From an uncultured Planococcus sp. (GTDB taxonomy: Bacteria; Bacillota; Bacilli; Bacillales_A; Planococcaceae): DNA of 64,000 nucleotides. The notes below the pieces were generated by a model. That model worked only from the letters and a program-made list of their open reading frames with translations, made no database searches and was not told where the DNA came from. Within the stretch, counting starts at the first letter, position 1. Each line of letters opens with the position of its first letter. The stretch is from NCBI GenBank assembly GCA_947493585.1, contig CANLRI010000008.1, positions 1-64,000 on the forward strand, written 5' to 3'. A program made the position numbers and the translations under genes. Below, piece after piece: positions 26,461 through 36,035 of this stretch.

Positions 26461-27912
26461 TTAGTTCTGTTTCGTTATAAAATGGACGGTTTCCCGGTCC
26501 GAATCAGTCGGTAAATGGAAGGTTTGCTGATACTTTTCATGCCCTTTGCCGGTGATTACAATCCAGTCGCCTTCTTTGCTGTCATGAATTGCTTGTTTGA
26601 TGGCGAGTGTACGGTCCGGTATAATGCTGCCTTTTGAGTTGCCATATGTGTTATTCAACTGGTTTAAAACTTCCAGCATCTCATCCTGCGAAACTTTGTT
26701 TAAGTCATCGAGCGTTAAAATGTAGCGGTCACTCATTTCAGCCGTTATCGATAACATGGCCTTTCTTTTGCTGGAGTCCCGGTTTCCACGGAAGCCGAAA
26801 ATATGGGTTATGCGCTCGGCGCCTTGTACTTTTGCTGTTTCCAGGCAGTAAGCGATGGCGTCCGGCGTATGGGCATAATCCACAATAACGGTCGCCCCAT
26901 TGGCCAGTTTCGTCATCTCAAAGCGTCCATCGACTCCTTTGAAATGCTGAACGGAGTCGAAGAGCTTCTCTTTTGAAACACCCAGCAATTTTGATGTCCC
27001 ATAGGCCATCAAGGTATTGTACATATTGTGTATCCCGTTCATCGCAGAGCCCAGTTGATAGGTTTCGTTCCTTTCAATCACGTTCATAGTGGAGGACAGC
27101 GAATTGAATTCGGCAATGCGTAAATTGCTTTCATTGGATTTTCCGATTGTATAGACCGTTTCCCCTTTTGTTTGCAGAATGTCACAGAGCTTTCGACCCC
27201 ACTCGTTATCTAAATTCACTACAGCAGTCCCATGTTCTTTCAGTTGATTGAACATCAAAAGCTTCGCCTGAAAATATTCTTCCATGGACCCATGATAATC
27301 CAGGTGTTCATGATGAAGGTTGAGAAATAAGCCGTAATCAAATTCAATGCCTTCTAGCCGGTTTTGAGCCAACCCATGAGAAGAAACCTCCATAATGATG
27401 ACATCATCCCGACTGAGGGTTAACAGTTTATGAAGAGCGAGTGAACTTGGAGTAGTGTTGCAGCTTTTCATTTTTTCGCCATTGATGATATTTTGGATGG
27501 TACCGATGACGGAACAAGTCATTCCGTTGCTTTCCAGAAAGTGCTGGAGCATATAGCTCGTCGTCGTTTTTCCGTTGGTGCCCGTAATGCCGATCATTAT
27601 TTTCTGATCAGACAGGTGGCCATAAAAGTTGCTGGCCATGATACCAAGCGTTTTCTGGCTATTTTCCACCTGTAAATAAGGCACATTTAACTGAGTGGTT
27701 TCTTGTTCTCCGATGACAAGCACTGCCCCTTTTTCAATCGCTTGGTCAATAAACCCGTGACCATCAGTTTCAAATCCTTTGATGGCAACAAATACAAATC
27801 CTTTTTCCACATCCCTGGAGTTGTCGGCGATGCCTTTGATGTCTATTTCTACTATGTTGGAATCTAATCGCGAGATCAGACCGGATTCGTTTAAAAGTTG
27901 ATTTATTTTCAT
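26461..27912 (-). CDS. MurE-like UDP-MurNAc-tripeptide ligase
   Basis: A 483-residue Mur ligase with the ATP loop GITGTNGKTTTSYML near residue 108, the SSHGLAQNRLEGIEFDYGLFLNLHHEHLDYHGSM block and the DYAHTPDAIAYCL block near residue 310. MurE adds the third amino acid (L-Lys or meso-DAP) to UDP-MurNAc-L-Ala-D-Glu. The selectivity loop, DNPR in DAP-adding enzymes, is replaced here by LDDLNKVSQDEM. Substrate choice is therefore uncertain, and the enzyme may be an accessory MurE-type ligase. It is transcribed with the carboxypeptidase downstream. Confidence 0.88.
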   Translation of the reverse strand: MKINQLLNESGLISRLDSNIVEIDIKGIADNSRDVEKGFVFVAIKGFETDGHGFIDQAIEKGAVLVIGEQETTQLNVPYLQVENSQKTLGIMASNFYGHLSDQKIMIGITGTNGKTTTSYMLQHFLESNGMTCSVIGTIQNIINGEKMKSCNTTPSSLALHKLLTLSRDDVIIMEVSSHGLAQNRLEGIEFDYGLFLNLHHEHLDYHGSMEEYFQAKLLMFNQLKEHGTAVVNLDNEWGRKLCDILQTKGETVYTIGKSNESNLRIAEFNSLSSTMNVIERNETYQLGSAMNGIHNMYNTLMAYGTSKLLGVSKEKLFDSVQHFKGVDGRFEMTKLANGATVIVDYAHTPDAIAYCLETAKVQGAERITHIFGFRGNRDSSKRKAMLSITAEMSDRYILTLDDLNKVSQDEMLEVLNQLNNTYGNSKGSIIPDRTLAIKQAIHDSKEGDWIVITGKGHEKYQQTFHLPTDSDRETVHFITKQN

Positions 27913-28065
27913 AGATTCGGTGACCTCTCTAAAACTATTTAAATTTGGTTTATTCTATTACAAAAATGTTGAAAATATATGCAGAAATGAGACGGAGAGC
28001 CTGATTGGAAAAACTTAATCTTTTTGTAACATAAAACAAGTCGAATCTTGCAGGAGCCAGCACAA

Positions 28066-28105
28066 ATAAAAACCCGGAATCTTGTTGACAAGATTCCGGG
28101 TTTTG
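28066..28105 (-). terminator. Terminator of the ydhK-like gene
   Basis: On the minus strand AACCCGGAATCTTGT and its complement form a perfect stem followed by TTTTTATTT. It lies just past the stop of the lipoprotein gene. Confidence 0.9.
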
Positions 28106-28111
28106 CCGTTG

Positions 28112-28702
28112 TTATTCAGGTGACAGTTCACTTTCAGTGACCCATTTATGATTGGTGACTTCCTCGCCTCCGGTAGTCGGGACGAAATCAACCATATAGA
28201 CGGTCGTTTCTTCTGCAGAATCAATGGTAGCCGTTGCGCCGTCCATTCCTTCCATATGATCAGCGGAAATGGTCGCTTCTGCTCCCGGTTCTAATGGTGC
28301 ATCACCTGGATTTTCCAGTTCTTCGTGAATGACCCATTTGTGGTTTTCAACCGGCTCGCCTCCATCAGTCGGCGTGTAGGTCAAGGCATAAGCGGTTGTA
28401 TCAAAGGCTCCGACAATTGTCGCTTCGGCTCCTTTCATCCCTTCCATGTGATCCGTTTCAATAATTGCCTGGCTTCCGACTTCAAAAGTTGGATTTTCAG
28501 CTTCCTGCAAACCATCCGGAACTTCTCCTGAACCGGAATGGTCCATGTTCATCATATCGCCGGAATCTTCACTCATACTTTCTTCATTGGCATTATCCAT
28601 GTCCATCGATCCGTCGCTCATATCATCGCCTGTATTGCAGGCACTTAGCGTGACGGCTGCCACAAGCGACAGCGTCCCCATCATCCATTTGTTTTTCGGC
28701 AT
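28112..28702 (-). CDS. YdhK family lipoprotein (DUF1541 repeats)
   Basis: The start at 28702 follows GAAGGAGA; an upstream in-frame start lacks one. The 196-residue product has a lipoprotein signal with lipobox LSAC, a Met/Asp/His-rich linker (MDMDNANEES, MMNMDHSG) and two tandem DUF1541 domains, each with ADHMEGMxGA or TDHMEGMKGA and an NHKWV block. It would be anchored to the outer face of the membrane. The Met/His-rich linker and the copper genes around it suggest extracellular copper binding, as proposed for YdhK-like proteins of copper islands. The divergent neighbour is lgt, which would lipidate it. Confidence 0.9.
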   Translation of the reverse strand: MPKNKWMMGTLSLVAAVTLSACNTGDDMSDGSMDMDNANEESMSEDSGDMMNMDHSGSGEVPDGLQEAENPTFEVGSQAIIETDHMEGMKGAEATIVGAFDTTAYALTYTPTDGGEPVENHKWVIHEELENPGDAPLEPGAEATISADHMEGMDGATATIDSAEETTVYMVDFVPTTGGEEVTNHKWVTESELSPE

Positions 28703-28984
28703 GTAAATCTCCTTCTTTCTACAGTTGTCTGTAAGTACCATACCCGTTAATTTTGCATATTCTGTGCAGGAACCATGACATTTTTGTTTTTAACGTTTTT
28801 AATCGCGGGATTGTGGCAAGTTCGTGAACCGATAGGAGAAGTTCACAAATTAATAGAAGAAACTGCACAGAAAATCAAGACATAATCGATAAGCTGAAGT
28901 GGTTAACGTTTTCTGGAACGGTTAAGTAAGCTGGGGAAACAGAAACAAGAAAGTCCAATTTAGGAAAATAAGAAGGTGTAAACG

Positions 28985-29797
28985 ATGAACAGCGTTTTTG
29001 CTTCGATAGACCCCATTGCTTTTTCACTCGGGCCACTTGAGGTTCGCTGGTATGGGGTGATAATAGCGATGGGGATTGTGATCGGCTACTTAATCGCTCA
29101 GCGGGAAATGATCAAACGGGGATTTTCCGCTGATTTTCTTGCAGATCTCCTGATTTGGGTGTTGCCACTATCCATCCTGGGCGCCCGTTTCTATTATGTC
29201 GCGTTCGAATGGAGCCATTATCAAGAAAATCCGGAACAAATAATTCAAATTTGGAACGGTGGAATTGCGATTCATGGTGCTTTGATTACAGCGGTACTCG
29301 TAGCGTATCTCTTTACGAAAAAGCGAGAGTCTTCTTTCCTGAAAGTGGCGGATATATTAGCCCCAAGTATTTTAATCGGCCAGGCAATTGGACGTTGGGG
29401 TAATTTCATTAATCAGGAAGCACATGGCGGAGAAGTATCGCGAACATTTTTAGAAAATATGTTTATTCCGGACTGGATCATTAACCAGATGTATATAGAC
29501 GGCGCCTATTACCATCCGACTTTTTTGTATGAATCGCTATGGAGTTTTGCGGGAGTTATCCTTTTGCTGCTCTTGCGCAGGAAAAATCTGATTCGGGGTG
29601 AATTATTTTTCTTCTATATTACCTGGTATTCCTTCGGCCGCTTCTTTATCGAAGGTATGCGTACGGATAGCCTATATGTAATCGGTGAACTCCGCACAGC
29701 TCAACTGGTGTCTGTTTGTGCAATTGTATTGGTGATTGGATTGACAATTTACCGGCGCGTCACCCAAAAGAAATTAGCACATTACCTAGAAGAATAA
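28985..29797 (+). CDS. lgt: Prolipoprotein diacylglyceryl transferase
   Basis: Transfers diacylglyceryl from phosphatidylglycerol to the lipobox cysteine of prolipoproteins in the membrane. The 270 residues contain the Lgt signature GRWGNFINQEAHGG near residue 136, an early HGALI with the essential His, and several membrane helices. It is a plasmid copy of an otherwise housekeeping enzyme. It lies next to two lipoprotein genes (28112 and 32503) whose products need it. An AACTGCACAGAAAA motif at 28861 precedes it, similar to one before the gene at 32503. Confidence 0.94.
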   Translation: MNSVFASIDPIAFSLGPLEVRWYGVIIAMGIVIGYLIAQREMIKRGFSADFLADLLIWVLPLSILGARFYYVAFEWSHYQENPEQIIQIWNGGIAIHGALITAVLVAYLFTKKRESSFLKVADILAPSILIGQAIGRWGNFINQEAHGGEVSRTFLENMFIPDWIINQMYIDGAYYHPTFLYESLWSFAGVILLLLLRRKNLIRGELFFFYITWYSFGRFFIEGMRTDSLYVIGELRTAQLVSVCAIVLVIGLTIYRRVTQKKLAHYLEE

Positions 29798-30170
29798 ATA
29801 GAAACACTAGCAGAAGCAATGAACAAAACGTCATGTCCCACCTCATCTTGAAACGCCAGAGCACGTTAATACAAATCCTTTTAGTTACACAGGTGATAAA
29901 TCAATTAATTGGAAGATGATTATCATTAAAATGGATAGGGCAATCAAAGTACTACAGCTATTTCGTCTCTTTTCTGGATTTTTTCTTTCTAAAGTTTTTC
30001 TCGATTTTGTTGGTGAAAAACTTCAGTCATGAAATAATCATCAACAGATCAAACAAGCAAAACTTAGCGTAAAAGAAAAAATCATAGGCAGATGCATGAT
30101 CATTCTGCTTATTTTTCAGTCATTCTATTTAAATAAAAAGTACGTAACGTATGCAATAGGAGGTATACAA
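29798..30170. other. Intergenic, no gene recognised
   Basis: About 370 bp between lgt and ccdA. It has a short dyad GATGATTATCATT at 29917-29929 that resembles part of a Fur box, too little to call. The CcdA frame is open back to 30096 but lacks a ribosome site there. Confidence 0.4.
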
Positions 30171-30878
30171 TTGGCGGAGATTAGTTTTTATCTTGCATTT
30201 GGTGCAGGACTTTTATCATTTATTTCTCCTTGCTCCCTTCCATTATATCCGGCTTTTTTATCCTACATTACCGGAGTATCGGTCAATGAGTTAAAAGCAG
30301 GCAAGGGAATGATGAGAAGCACCGCTTTGATTCACACCATTTTGTTTTTAGTTGGTTTCTCCATCATTTTTTTAGCGCTGGGCTTGTCGACTTCGCTTAT
30401 CGGAAACTTTTTCTTGGAATATCAAGTTCTTTTACGGCAATTGGGAGCTATTTTGATGGTGTTTTTCGGTTTAGTCTTAACCGGTATCCTGAAATTCGAT
30501 TTTTTGCTGTCGGATAAGAAACTTCAGTTCCAAAAAAGGCCTTCCGGATATGCCGGTTCTGTTCTGATTGGCATCGGTTTCGCCGCTGGATGGACACCGT
30601 GTACCGGGCCCATACTCGCAGGCGTAATTGCGCTCGGAGTAGCGGATCCGGATCGAGGTCTACTCTACATGCTGTTTTATGTCCTGGGATTTTCCATTCC
30701 TTTTCTCTTGATGTCGTTTTTTATTGAGAAAATGACTTTCTTGAAGAAGAAGAGCGCTCTTTTCATGTCAATAGGGGGCGCATTGATGATTCTGATGGGT
30801 GTGTTGCTTTACTTTGACATGCTGACAGAAATCATTGCTTTCTTATCACAATTTACGGGCGGATTTACAGGGTTCTAA
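30171..30878 (+). CDS. ccdA: CcdA-type thiol-disulfide membrane reductant transporter
   Basis: An AGGAGG at 30158-30163 points to the TTG at 30171 rather than the upstream ATG, giving 235 residues. Six membrane helices are predicted, with the paired redox cysteines in FISPCSLPLYPAFLSYITG and GWTPCTGPILAG. CcdA passes electrons from cytosolic thioredoxin across the membrane to extracytoplasmic thiol-disulfide proteins. The next gene, 38 bp on, encodes a ResA-like partner, so the pair would keep exported thiols reduced. That is useful where Cu(I)/Cu(II) promotes disulfide formation. Confidence 0.92.
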   Translation: MAEISFYLAFGAGLLSFISPCSLPLYPAFLSYITGVSVNELKAGKGMMRSTALIHTILFLVGFSIIFLALGLSTSLIGNFFLEYQVLLRQLGAILMVFFGLVLTGILKFDFLLSDKKLQFQKRPSGYAGSVLIGIGFAAGWTPCTGPILAGVIALGVADPDRGLLYMLFYVLGFSIPFLLMSFFIEKMTFLKKKSALFMSIGGALMILMGVLLYFDMLTEIIAFLSQFTGGFTGF

Positions 30879-30916
30879 TAAACTAAACACGATATTTAGA
30901 AAGGGCGTAGTATTGG

Positions 30917-31462
30917 ATGGCTGCTAAAAAGGATAAAAAGAAGAATCGCTTAATGATGAGGACAAGCATTTTGCTCGTTCTGGCTGGCGCTATTGCTTTC
31001 ACCATCTACAACGGACTAACAAAAGAGAAAAATGATTTGCTGCAGGTTGGCGATGCAGCACCCGATTTTGCGTTGACCGATTTGAACGGGGAACGGCATC
31101 AACTGTCTGATTACAAAGGACAAGGGGTGTTTGTGAACTTCTGGGGAACATGGTGTAAACCATGCGAGAGAGAATTTCCACTGATGGAAAGACAGTATCA
31201 AGTATATAAAGACGAGGGCGTACAAATCTTGGCTGTAAATATTGCCCAATCAGATTACGAAGTGAGAAACTATGCCGAACAGCGGAATTTAACGTTCCCA
31301 ATTGTCATAGACAAGGACAAAAGTGTGATGGAGGCCTACAATATTCGCCCATTACCGACCACTCTATTGGTAAATCCAGAGGGGATAATCGAGAAGATTA
31401 TTACGGGTGAAATGTCGGAGAAGGACATTCAGAGCTATATGGAACAAATTAGGCCCGGCTGA
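30917..31462 (+). CDS. resA: ResA-like membrane-anchored thioredoxin
   Basis: A 181-residue protein with an N-terminal anchor (ILLVLAGAIAFTIYNG) and an extracytoplasmic thioredoxin fold. The active site WCKPC is at about residues 79-83, and the cis-Pro region is RPLPTTLLVN. ResA-type proteins reduce disulfides outside the membrane, classically in apocytochrome c. It depends on the CcdA-like protein encoded directly upstream for electrons. In this copper region, protection or reduction of exported cysteine proteins is a plausible alternative role. Confidence 0.92.
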   Translation: MAAKKDKKKNRLMMRTSILLVLAGAIAFTIYNGLTKEKNDLLQVGDAAPDFALTDLNGERHQLSDYKGQGVFVNFWGTWCKPCEREFPLMERQYQVYKDEGVQILAVNIAQSDYEVRNYAEQRNLTFPIVIDKDKSVMEAYNIRPLPTTLLVNPEGIIEKIITGEMSEKDIQSYMEQIRPG

Positions 31463-31625
31463 TCGGTCTGAGTTTTCTAAGACCACTGTGATTCTTGTCC
31501 TTTAGATAAATTGATGCGAAAAATGAGGGAAATGCTCATTTGGAAGCGAGTTAAATTAAAAGAAAAAGCAATGTCAGGTGTGGAAAATATGAAAAAAAAA
31601 GAGCAGAAAAAGATCGGAAAACGGA

Positions 31626-32234
31626 TTGACTAGACCGGTTGTTGCTTTTGGGTCAATTAGTGCTGTCTTATTTGTAATTACCGTATTTGCATTACTTCTA
31701 TTCTTCGGGGTGGCAAATGAAAGCTCTGTAAAGAAGATTACTCAACAGTTTTTCGAACCAGAAGTGCCCGAGGACTACATCCCTCTCTATCAAGAAGCAG
31801 CGGAAGCATATGATATTCCGTGGACTTTGCTGGCTGCGCACCATCGCATTGAGACCAAATTCTCTACCATGAATCCTCTTCTTTCTCCTGCAGGAGCAGA
31901 GGGGCATTTACAGTTTATGCCGTGCACATTTGTAGGGTGGAGCCATCCGACCTGCACCGGTCTTGGGCAAGGCGATATGGAAGAGAGTGAAAAAACAGAT
32001 CCCGCTGTGATTCAAAAATATGGAGGTTACGGCGTGGATGGCAATAAAGACGGCGTTGCCGATCCATACAATTTAGAAGATGCCTTATACAGTGCGGCAA
32101 ACTATTTATCTGAAAGCGGTGCTTCACAGGGAGAATTAGAGCAGGCCATTTCTACTTACAATCATAGTGAGGAGTATGTGAAAGACGTGTTATTCTATTA
32201 CAATAAATATGAAGAACAATTCAATAAGAAGTGA
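31626..32234 (+). CDS. Lysozyme-like lytic transglycosylase, N-terminus possibly frameshifted
   Basis: The 202-residue frame from the TTG at 31626 has a membrane anchor (SISAVLFVITVFALLLFFGV) and a lysozyme-fold domain with HHRIETKFST (likely catalytic Glu), SPAGAEGHLQFMP, DPYNLEDALYSAANYL and the final STYNHSEEYV. It would cleave the glycan strand at the outer surface. The TTG has no good ribosome site. An ATG at 31589, followed by a run of nine A, would join this frame if one A were absent, giving MKKKSRKRSENG before the anchor. The true start is therefore probably 31589, with a homopolymer error or slippage. Confidence 0.85.
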   Translation: MTRPVVAFGSISAVLFVITVFALLLFFGVANESSVKKITQQFFEPEVPEDYIPLYQEAAEAYDIPWTLLAAHHRIETKFSTMNPLLSPAGAEGHLQFMPCTFVGWSHPTCTGLGQGDMEESEKTDPAVIQKYGGYGVDGNKDGVADPYNLEDALYSAANYLSESGASQGELEQAISTYNHSEEYVKDVLFYYNKYEEQFNKK

Positions 32235-32327
32235 ATTTTATAAGTTTAACTGAAGAATCAACTTTTACACCGCGGCTCGCCGAGGTCTGAGAAGCGTTAA
32301 TCCTAAAATAAGCTCAACAGCTATAAA

Positions 32328-32371
32328 ACAGCCACGCTTGACGTTCTTACAAGACAAGGGTGGTTATTTTA
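32328..32371 (+). terminator. Probable terminator
   Basis: AGCCACGCTTG and CAAGGGTGGTT form an imperfect stem followed by ATTTTA, downstream of the transglycosylase-like gene. Confidence 0.6.
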
Positions 32372-32502
32372 TGAGTATCGGTGAAAATAGTTCTGCGAAA
32401 GCTCTAACTGCACAAAAAATTGAAACTTTTTCGCTACACTATTAGAGTAGGTACTTATACAAAAAACTTCAGAAAATCGGAAAATGTGGAGGAGAAATCA
32501 AA

Positions 32503-33411
32503 ATGAAGAAACAAGGAGTAGGAATAGCGGTATTGTCGGCTTTTCTTTTGCTAACGGCTTGCAGCAACGACACAGCGGATTCATTTGAAGTGCCGTTTGA
32601 AGGAGAAATGACTCATGTCCATGGAATGGGCTATGCAGGGAATGACAACGGATTGTATTTTGCCTCGCATATCGGGCCAAAAATATACCGCGATGGCGAG
32701 TGGTTTGAAACAGCGGATAATTTTTACGATTATATGGGCTTTAACGCAACAGATGAAGGATTCATTTCTTCAGGCCACCCAACTGCCGATTCAGATTTGC
32801 CCAATCCACTTGGAATCCAGCGAAGTGTAGATGGCGGAGAAACCCTGGAAGAGATTGCATTCCAAGGGGAAACAGATTTTCATGCCATGGCGGTTGGATA
32901 CAACAGCCATGATATCTTCCTGCTCAATCCGGCACCGAATTCCTTGCTGGAAGCAGGTTTTTACAAGAGCAGCGATGAAGGAAAATCGTGGGAACCGGTC
33001 AGCGCATCAGGGATAACCGGCGAAGTTTCTGCGCTCGCCATGCACCCGGCAGATTCGAACTTCGTCGCTGCGGCTACATCTACCGGTATCTATTTCTCGA
33101 CTGATGCCGGAGAAACTTTTGAGGCGATTACAGACGCAAGTGAAGTCGGCACAGCGGTGCATTTCACTGAAGACGAGTTGTATTTCGGAAGCTACGGGAC
33201 AACGGCGGCTTTGGTGAAGTATAGTTTTGAGAATGAAGAACAGGAGACGGTCAATATACCGGATCTACCGGAAGATGCCATCGCTTTTATCGCACAAAAC
33301 CCGAATGACGTGTCGGAACTGGCCATCTATACATTGCAAGGGCAGGCCTACTTATCGGAAGACGGATCACAGACCTGGGAAGCATTGCTGCAAGAGGGAA
33401 AAACCGATTAA
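32503..33411 (+). CDS. BNR-repeat lipoprotein (F510_1955 family glycosylhydrolase)
   Basis: A 302-residue lipoprotein with lipobox LLTAC and a beta-propeller. Four BNR/Asp-box-like repeats are visible: SVDGGETLE, SSDEGKSWE, STDAGETFE and SEDGSQTWE. An early THVHGMGY with two His could bind metal. The family is annotated as a glycosylhydrolase on fold alone; no catalytic residues are evident, and such proteins are frequent in copper-resistance clusters. It starts at ATG after a GGAGGAG site and precedes a two-component system. A TAACTGCACAAAAAA motif lies at 32405, similar to one before lgt. Confidence 0.88.
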   Translation: MKKQGVGIAVLSAFLLLTACSNDTADSFEVPFEGEMTHVHGMGYAGNDNGLYFASHIGPKIYRDGEWFETADNFYDYMGFNATDEGFISSGHPTADSDLPNPLGIQRSVDGGETLEEIAFQGETDFHAMAVGYNSHDIFLLNPAPNSLLEAGFYKSSDEGKSWEPVSASGITGEVSALAMHPADSNFVAAATSTGIYFSTDAGETFEAITDASEVGTAVHFTEDELYFGSYGTTAALVKYSFENEEQETVNIPDLPEDAIAFIAQNPNDVSELAIYTLQGQAYLSEDGSQTWEALLQEGKTD

Positions 33412-33509
33412 CGAAAACTGAAAAAGCGGTTTAACGAATTCAATTCAACGACTTTTGGGGTAGCCGGCTGCAAGATGCGCTAAACCGAATGGTCTTAAAG
33501 AGGGACGCC

Positions 33510-34915
33510 ATGCTGAATAAACTTGCGTTAAAAATTGGATTACTTTTTTTGTTTTTATCATCATCATTGAGTCGGTTCTGTTTTTGACTTTATACGTGAC
33601 GTTTGTCAATGAACGGGTGGATGAAGTGATGACGAATCTACTCGCACGAGGCAATACACACAGTGAAGTATTGGCCGGCAGCTTTGAACCGGCAACGTTG
33701 GATCATGTTGCCCTCATGGAATCCGCTTCCGATTTCATCGTTATCATAACCGATGCAGATGGCAACGAACTGATTCACTCCGATTCAATTGAACCGGAGA
33801 TGCAGGAAGTTTTGGAACACACCGACTTTGGTGAAGTGCCACAAGAAGGGCAAATAGTTGAAGAGAGATGGAACGAAAAAGAATTTATTGCGACCGACAG
33901 TCCGATTACGGTTGCCGGAGAACATCAAGGCCATGTGTTCATGTTTGCGGAAACGAGCCATATCAAACAGATGGTAAGTCATCTGAGAAATCAATTTCTG
34001 GTCGTGGGGTTGATTGCGATCGGGTTAACCGTGGTCACGATTTTTTTGTTATCACGACTGATTACGTTGCCGCTGATTCGGATGAAGAAAGCGACAGAGC
34101 AGTTGAGCAATGGAAACAACGAGGTCAAATTGAATATCGACCGAAATGATGAACTGGGCGAGCTGGCGAATGCCATCACTACACTTTCCAATGATTTGGA
34201 CCGTTTAAAAAATGCCCGGAATGAGTTTTTAGCCAGCATTTCCCACGAGTTGCGGACACCGCTGACCTATATCAAAGGATATGCTGATATTGCGAGCCGC
34301 CCAGCTGCATCTGAGGAAGAGAAACGGGAATACATCTCCATTATTCGGGAAGAGACGGCACATTTGACCGAATTGATTCGTCAGTTGTTTGAACTGGCAC
34401 AGATGGATCACAATCAGTTTTCAATCAGAAAAGAGGAATTTTCTTTAGAAGTCCTCTTTCAATCAGTCGTTGCTTTGGTCCGTCCAGCTTTTGACGAGAA
34501 AAGAATCTCGGTATCTATTCACTGCGAACGAGAAATCGTTGCTTCCATTGATCCCGAGCGTTTTCAGCAAGTATTGCTGAATGTATTGGACAATGCCCGA
34601 AAACACTCCCTTGAAGGAACACAAGTAACACTGAGGGGAACCCAGGACGAAAAAACGATTACGATCAGTATTAGCGATCAAGGGGAAGGCATACCGGAAC
34701 AAGATCTTCCGTTTGTGTTTGAACGATTGTACCGGGTAGACAAATCCAGATCCAGACAATACGGGGGAAGTGGTCTGGGGTTAGCGATTGCCAAAGAAAT
34801 TGTCGAGGCGCATGACGGCCATATCACGCTCCGTAGTGAGCATGGAAAAGGGACAACTGTCCAAATCGAATTGAAAAGGGGGGATTCGCTTGCAGAAAGT
34901 ACTGTTGGTGGATGA
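33510..34915 (+). CDS. Sensor histidine kinase (frameshift near the N-terminus)
   Basis: From 33584 the frame gives 443 residues: extracytoplasmic loop, second membrane helix (FLVVGLIAIGLTVVTIFLL), HAMP, H-box SISHELRTP with the phosphorylated His, N-box NVLDNARKHS and G-boxes DQGEGIP and GGSGLGLAIAKE. The first helix is missing there. An ATG at 33510, after GAGGG, encodes MLNKLALKIGLL and then hits a run of seven T (33544-33550). With one more T the frame continues as FFVFIIIIESVLFLTLYVT into the kinase. A single-base homopolymer deletion, real or from sequencing, explains this. The gene overlaps its regulator by 26 bp. Confidence 0.88.
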
Positions 34916-35567
34916 TGAAAAACGAATGCTGGATTTAGTGTCTTTATATTTACAGCCGCATCGGTACCTCTGTAAAAAAGCATTAGGTGCACACGAAGCG
35001 CTCGCCTATCTAGAAAAGGAAGTGTTTGATATCATTTTACTCGATATCATGATGCCTGATATGGATGGCTGGGAATTGTGCCGCGAAATTCGGAAATTTT
35101 CGGATGTACCAATCATTATGCTGACAGCCCGGGAACAGCAGGAGGACATCATAAAAGGTTTAAATCTAGGTGCAGATGATTACATCACAAAACCGTTTAA
35201 TGAAGAAGAATTGCTAGCCCGGATGAAAGCATTGCTGCGCAGAAGAACCCCGAAAAACACAATTGAAGTAGAGGGACTGTTATGGGATGAAGACCGGTTC
35301 GAATTAACGTACGATAAACATTCCATCAAATTGACGCCGAAAGAATTCCTGATGGTTGGCCACTTGATGAAAAATGCCGACAAAGTGTTCACGAGAGAAC
35401 AATTGATTCAGTTGATTTGGGGATTTGACTCAGAGACGGAAGGGCGGACCATCGATTCCCATGTGCGAAATGTCCGGGAAAAAATCCGCCAGTCCGGTTT
35501 TCCAGTCGATGAACATTTCCTCACCGTTTGGGGAATCGGCTACAAATGGATCAATGAAATGGAATAA
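34890..35567 (+). CDS. OmpR-family response regulator
   Basis: A 225-residue regulator starting at TTG after GGGGGG, overlapping the kinase gene. The receiver has the acidic pair DDE near residue 8, the phosphoacceptor in LLDIMMPDMDGW near residue 52 and the conserved Lys in ITKPFNEEE. The C-terminal winged helix has the OmpR pattern VFTREQLIQLIWG and DSHVRNVREKI. It is likely phosphorylated by the kinase upstream and to control nearby copper or envelope genes; the target sites are not known. Confidence 0.93.
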   Translation: MQKVLLVDDEKRMLDLVSLYLQPHRYLCKKALGAHEALAYLEKEVFDIILLDIMMPDMDGWELCREIRKFSDVPIIMLTAREQQEDIIKGLNLGADDYITKPFNEEELLARMKALLRRRTPKNTIEVEGLLWDEDRFELTYDKHSIKLTPKEFLMVGHLMKNADKVFTREQLIQLIWGFDSETEGRTIDSHVRNVREKIRQSGFPVDEHFLTVWGIGYKWINEME

Positions 35568-35581
35568 TACTAGATAAAGAT

Positions 35582-35620
35582 AAAAGGCTCATCGGAAAAT
35601 ATCTCCAATGAGCCTTTTCG
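35582..35620. terminator. Bidirectional terminator
   Basis: AAAAGGCTCATCGGA at 35582-35596 pairs with its near complement at 35604-35618. T-runs on both strands allow it to serve both the regulator gene and the convergent copper-storage gene. Confidence 0.85.
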
Positions 35621-35626
35621 GGTAAA

Positions 35627-35959
35627 TTACGCAACGTTACGGCAAGCTTCTGCACATCTGCGGCAAGCTTCCGCACAGCGTTTGCAATGGTCGTGATGGT
35701 CGGCGTGCTTCTCGCATTCATCTGCGCATGCTTCACAAATAGTTGCGCAAACGGCTGCCAGTTCGGAAACGAACGGCGAATTGCGGGTAATTGCATGTTC
35801 CAGAAATGCGCAAATGTCTGCACATTCACGGTCTAATCGAATACATTGGGCCATCATCTTCACATCTTCTTCCTGCAGACAAGCGTCAAAACAATGGTTA
35901 CATTCCGCTGCACAATCATGTAATGCCCGAATCAATTCCTGATGTTGTTCATGAGCCAT
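35627..35959 (-). CDS. csp: Four-helix bundle copper-binding protein (Csp-like)
   Basis: The start at 35959 follows TGGAGG; the longer frame to 36088 lacks a ribosome site. The 110-residue protein has about 16 Cys and many His in CxxxC and CxxC spacings along helices (HDCAAECNHCFDAC, CATICEACADECEKH, HCKRCAEACRRCAEAC). This is the pattern of Csp copper storage proteins, which fill a four-helix bundle with Cu(I). There is no signal peptide, so it is the cytosolic Csp3 type. It is divergent from copZ-copB, and a CsoR-type operator lies in the shared upstream region. Confidence 0.93.
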   Translation of the reverse strand: MAHEQHQELIRALHDCAAECNHCFDACLQEEDVKMMAQCIRLDRECADICAFLEHAITRNSPFVSELAAVCATICEACADECEKHADHHDHCKRCAEACRRCAEACRNVA

Positions 35960-36035
35960 GTTAAAACCTCCATTTCTTATTTTTGCTTCATTTACTGGAT
36001 TTCCCTCTCCTTTCCAAACTAAACAGAAATACCGA

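Noticed and set aside
29917..29929. Fur-box-like dyad GATGATTATCATT
   Set aside because: Only part of a Fur box is matched, it is far from the next start, and no iron genes are nearby.
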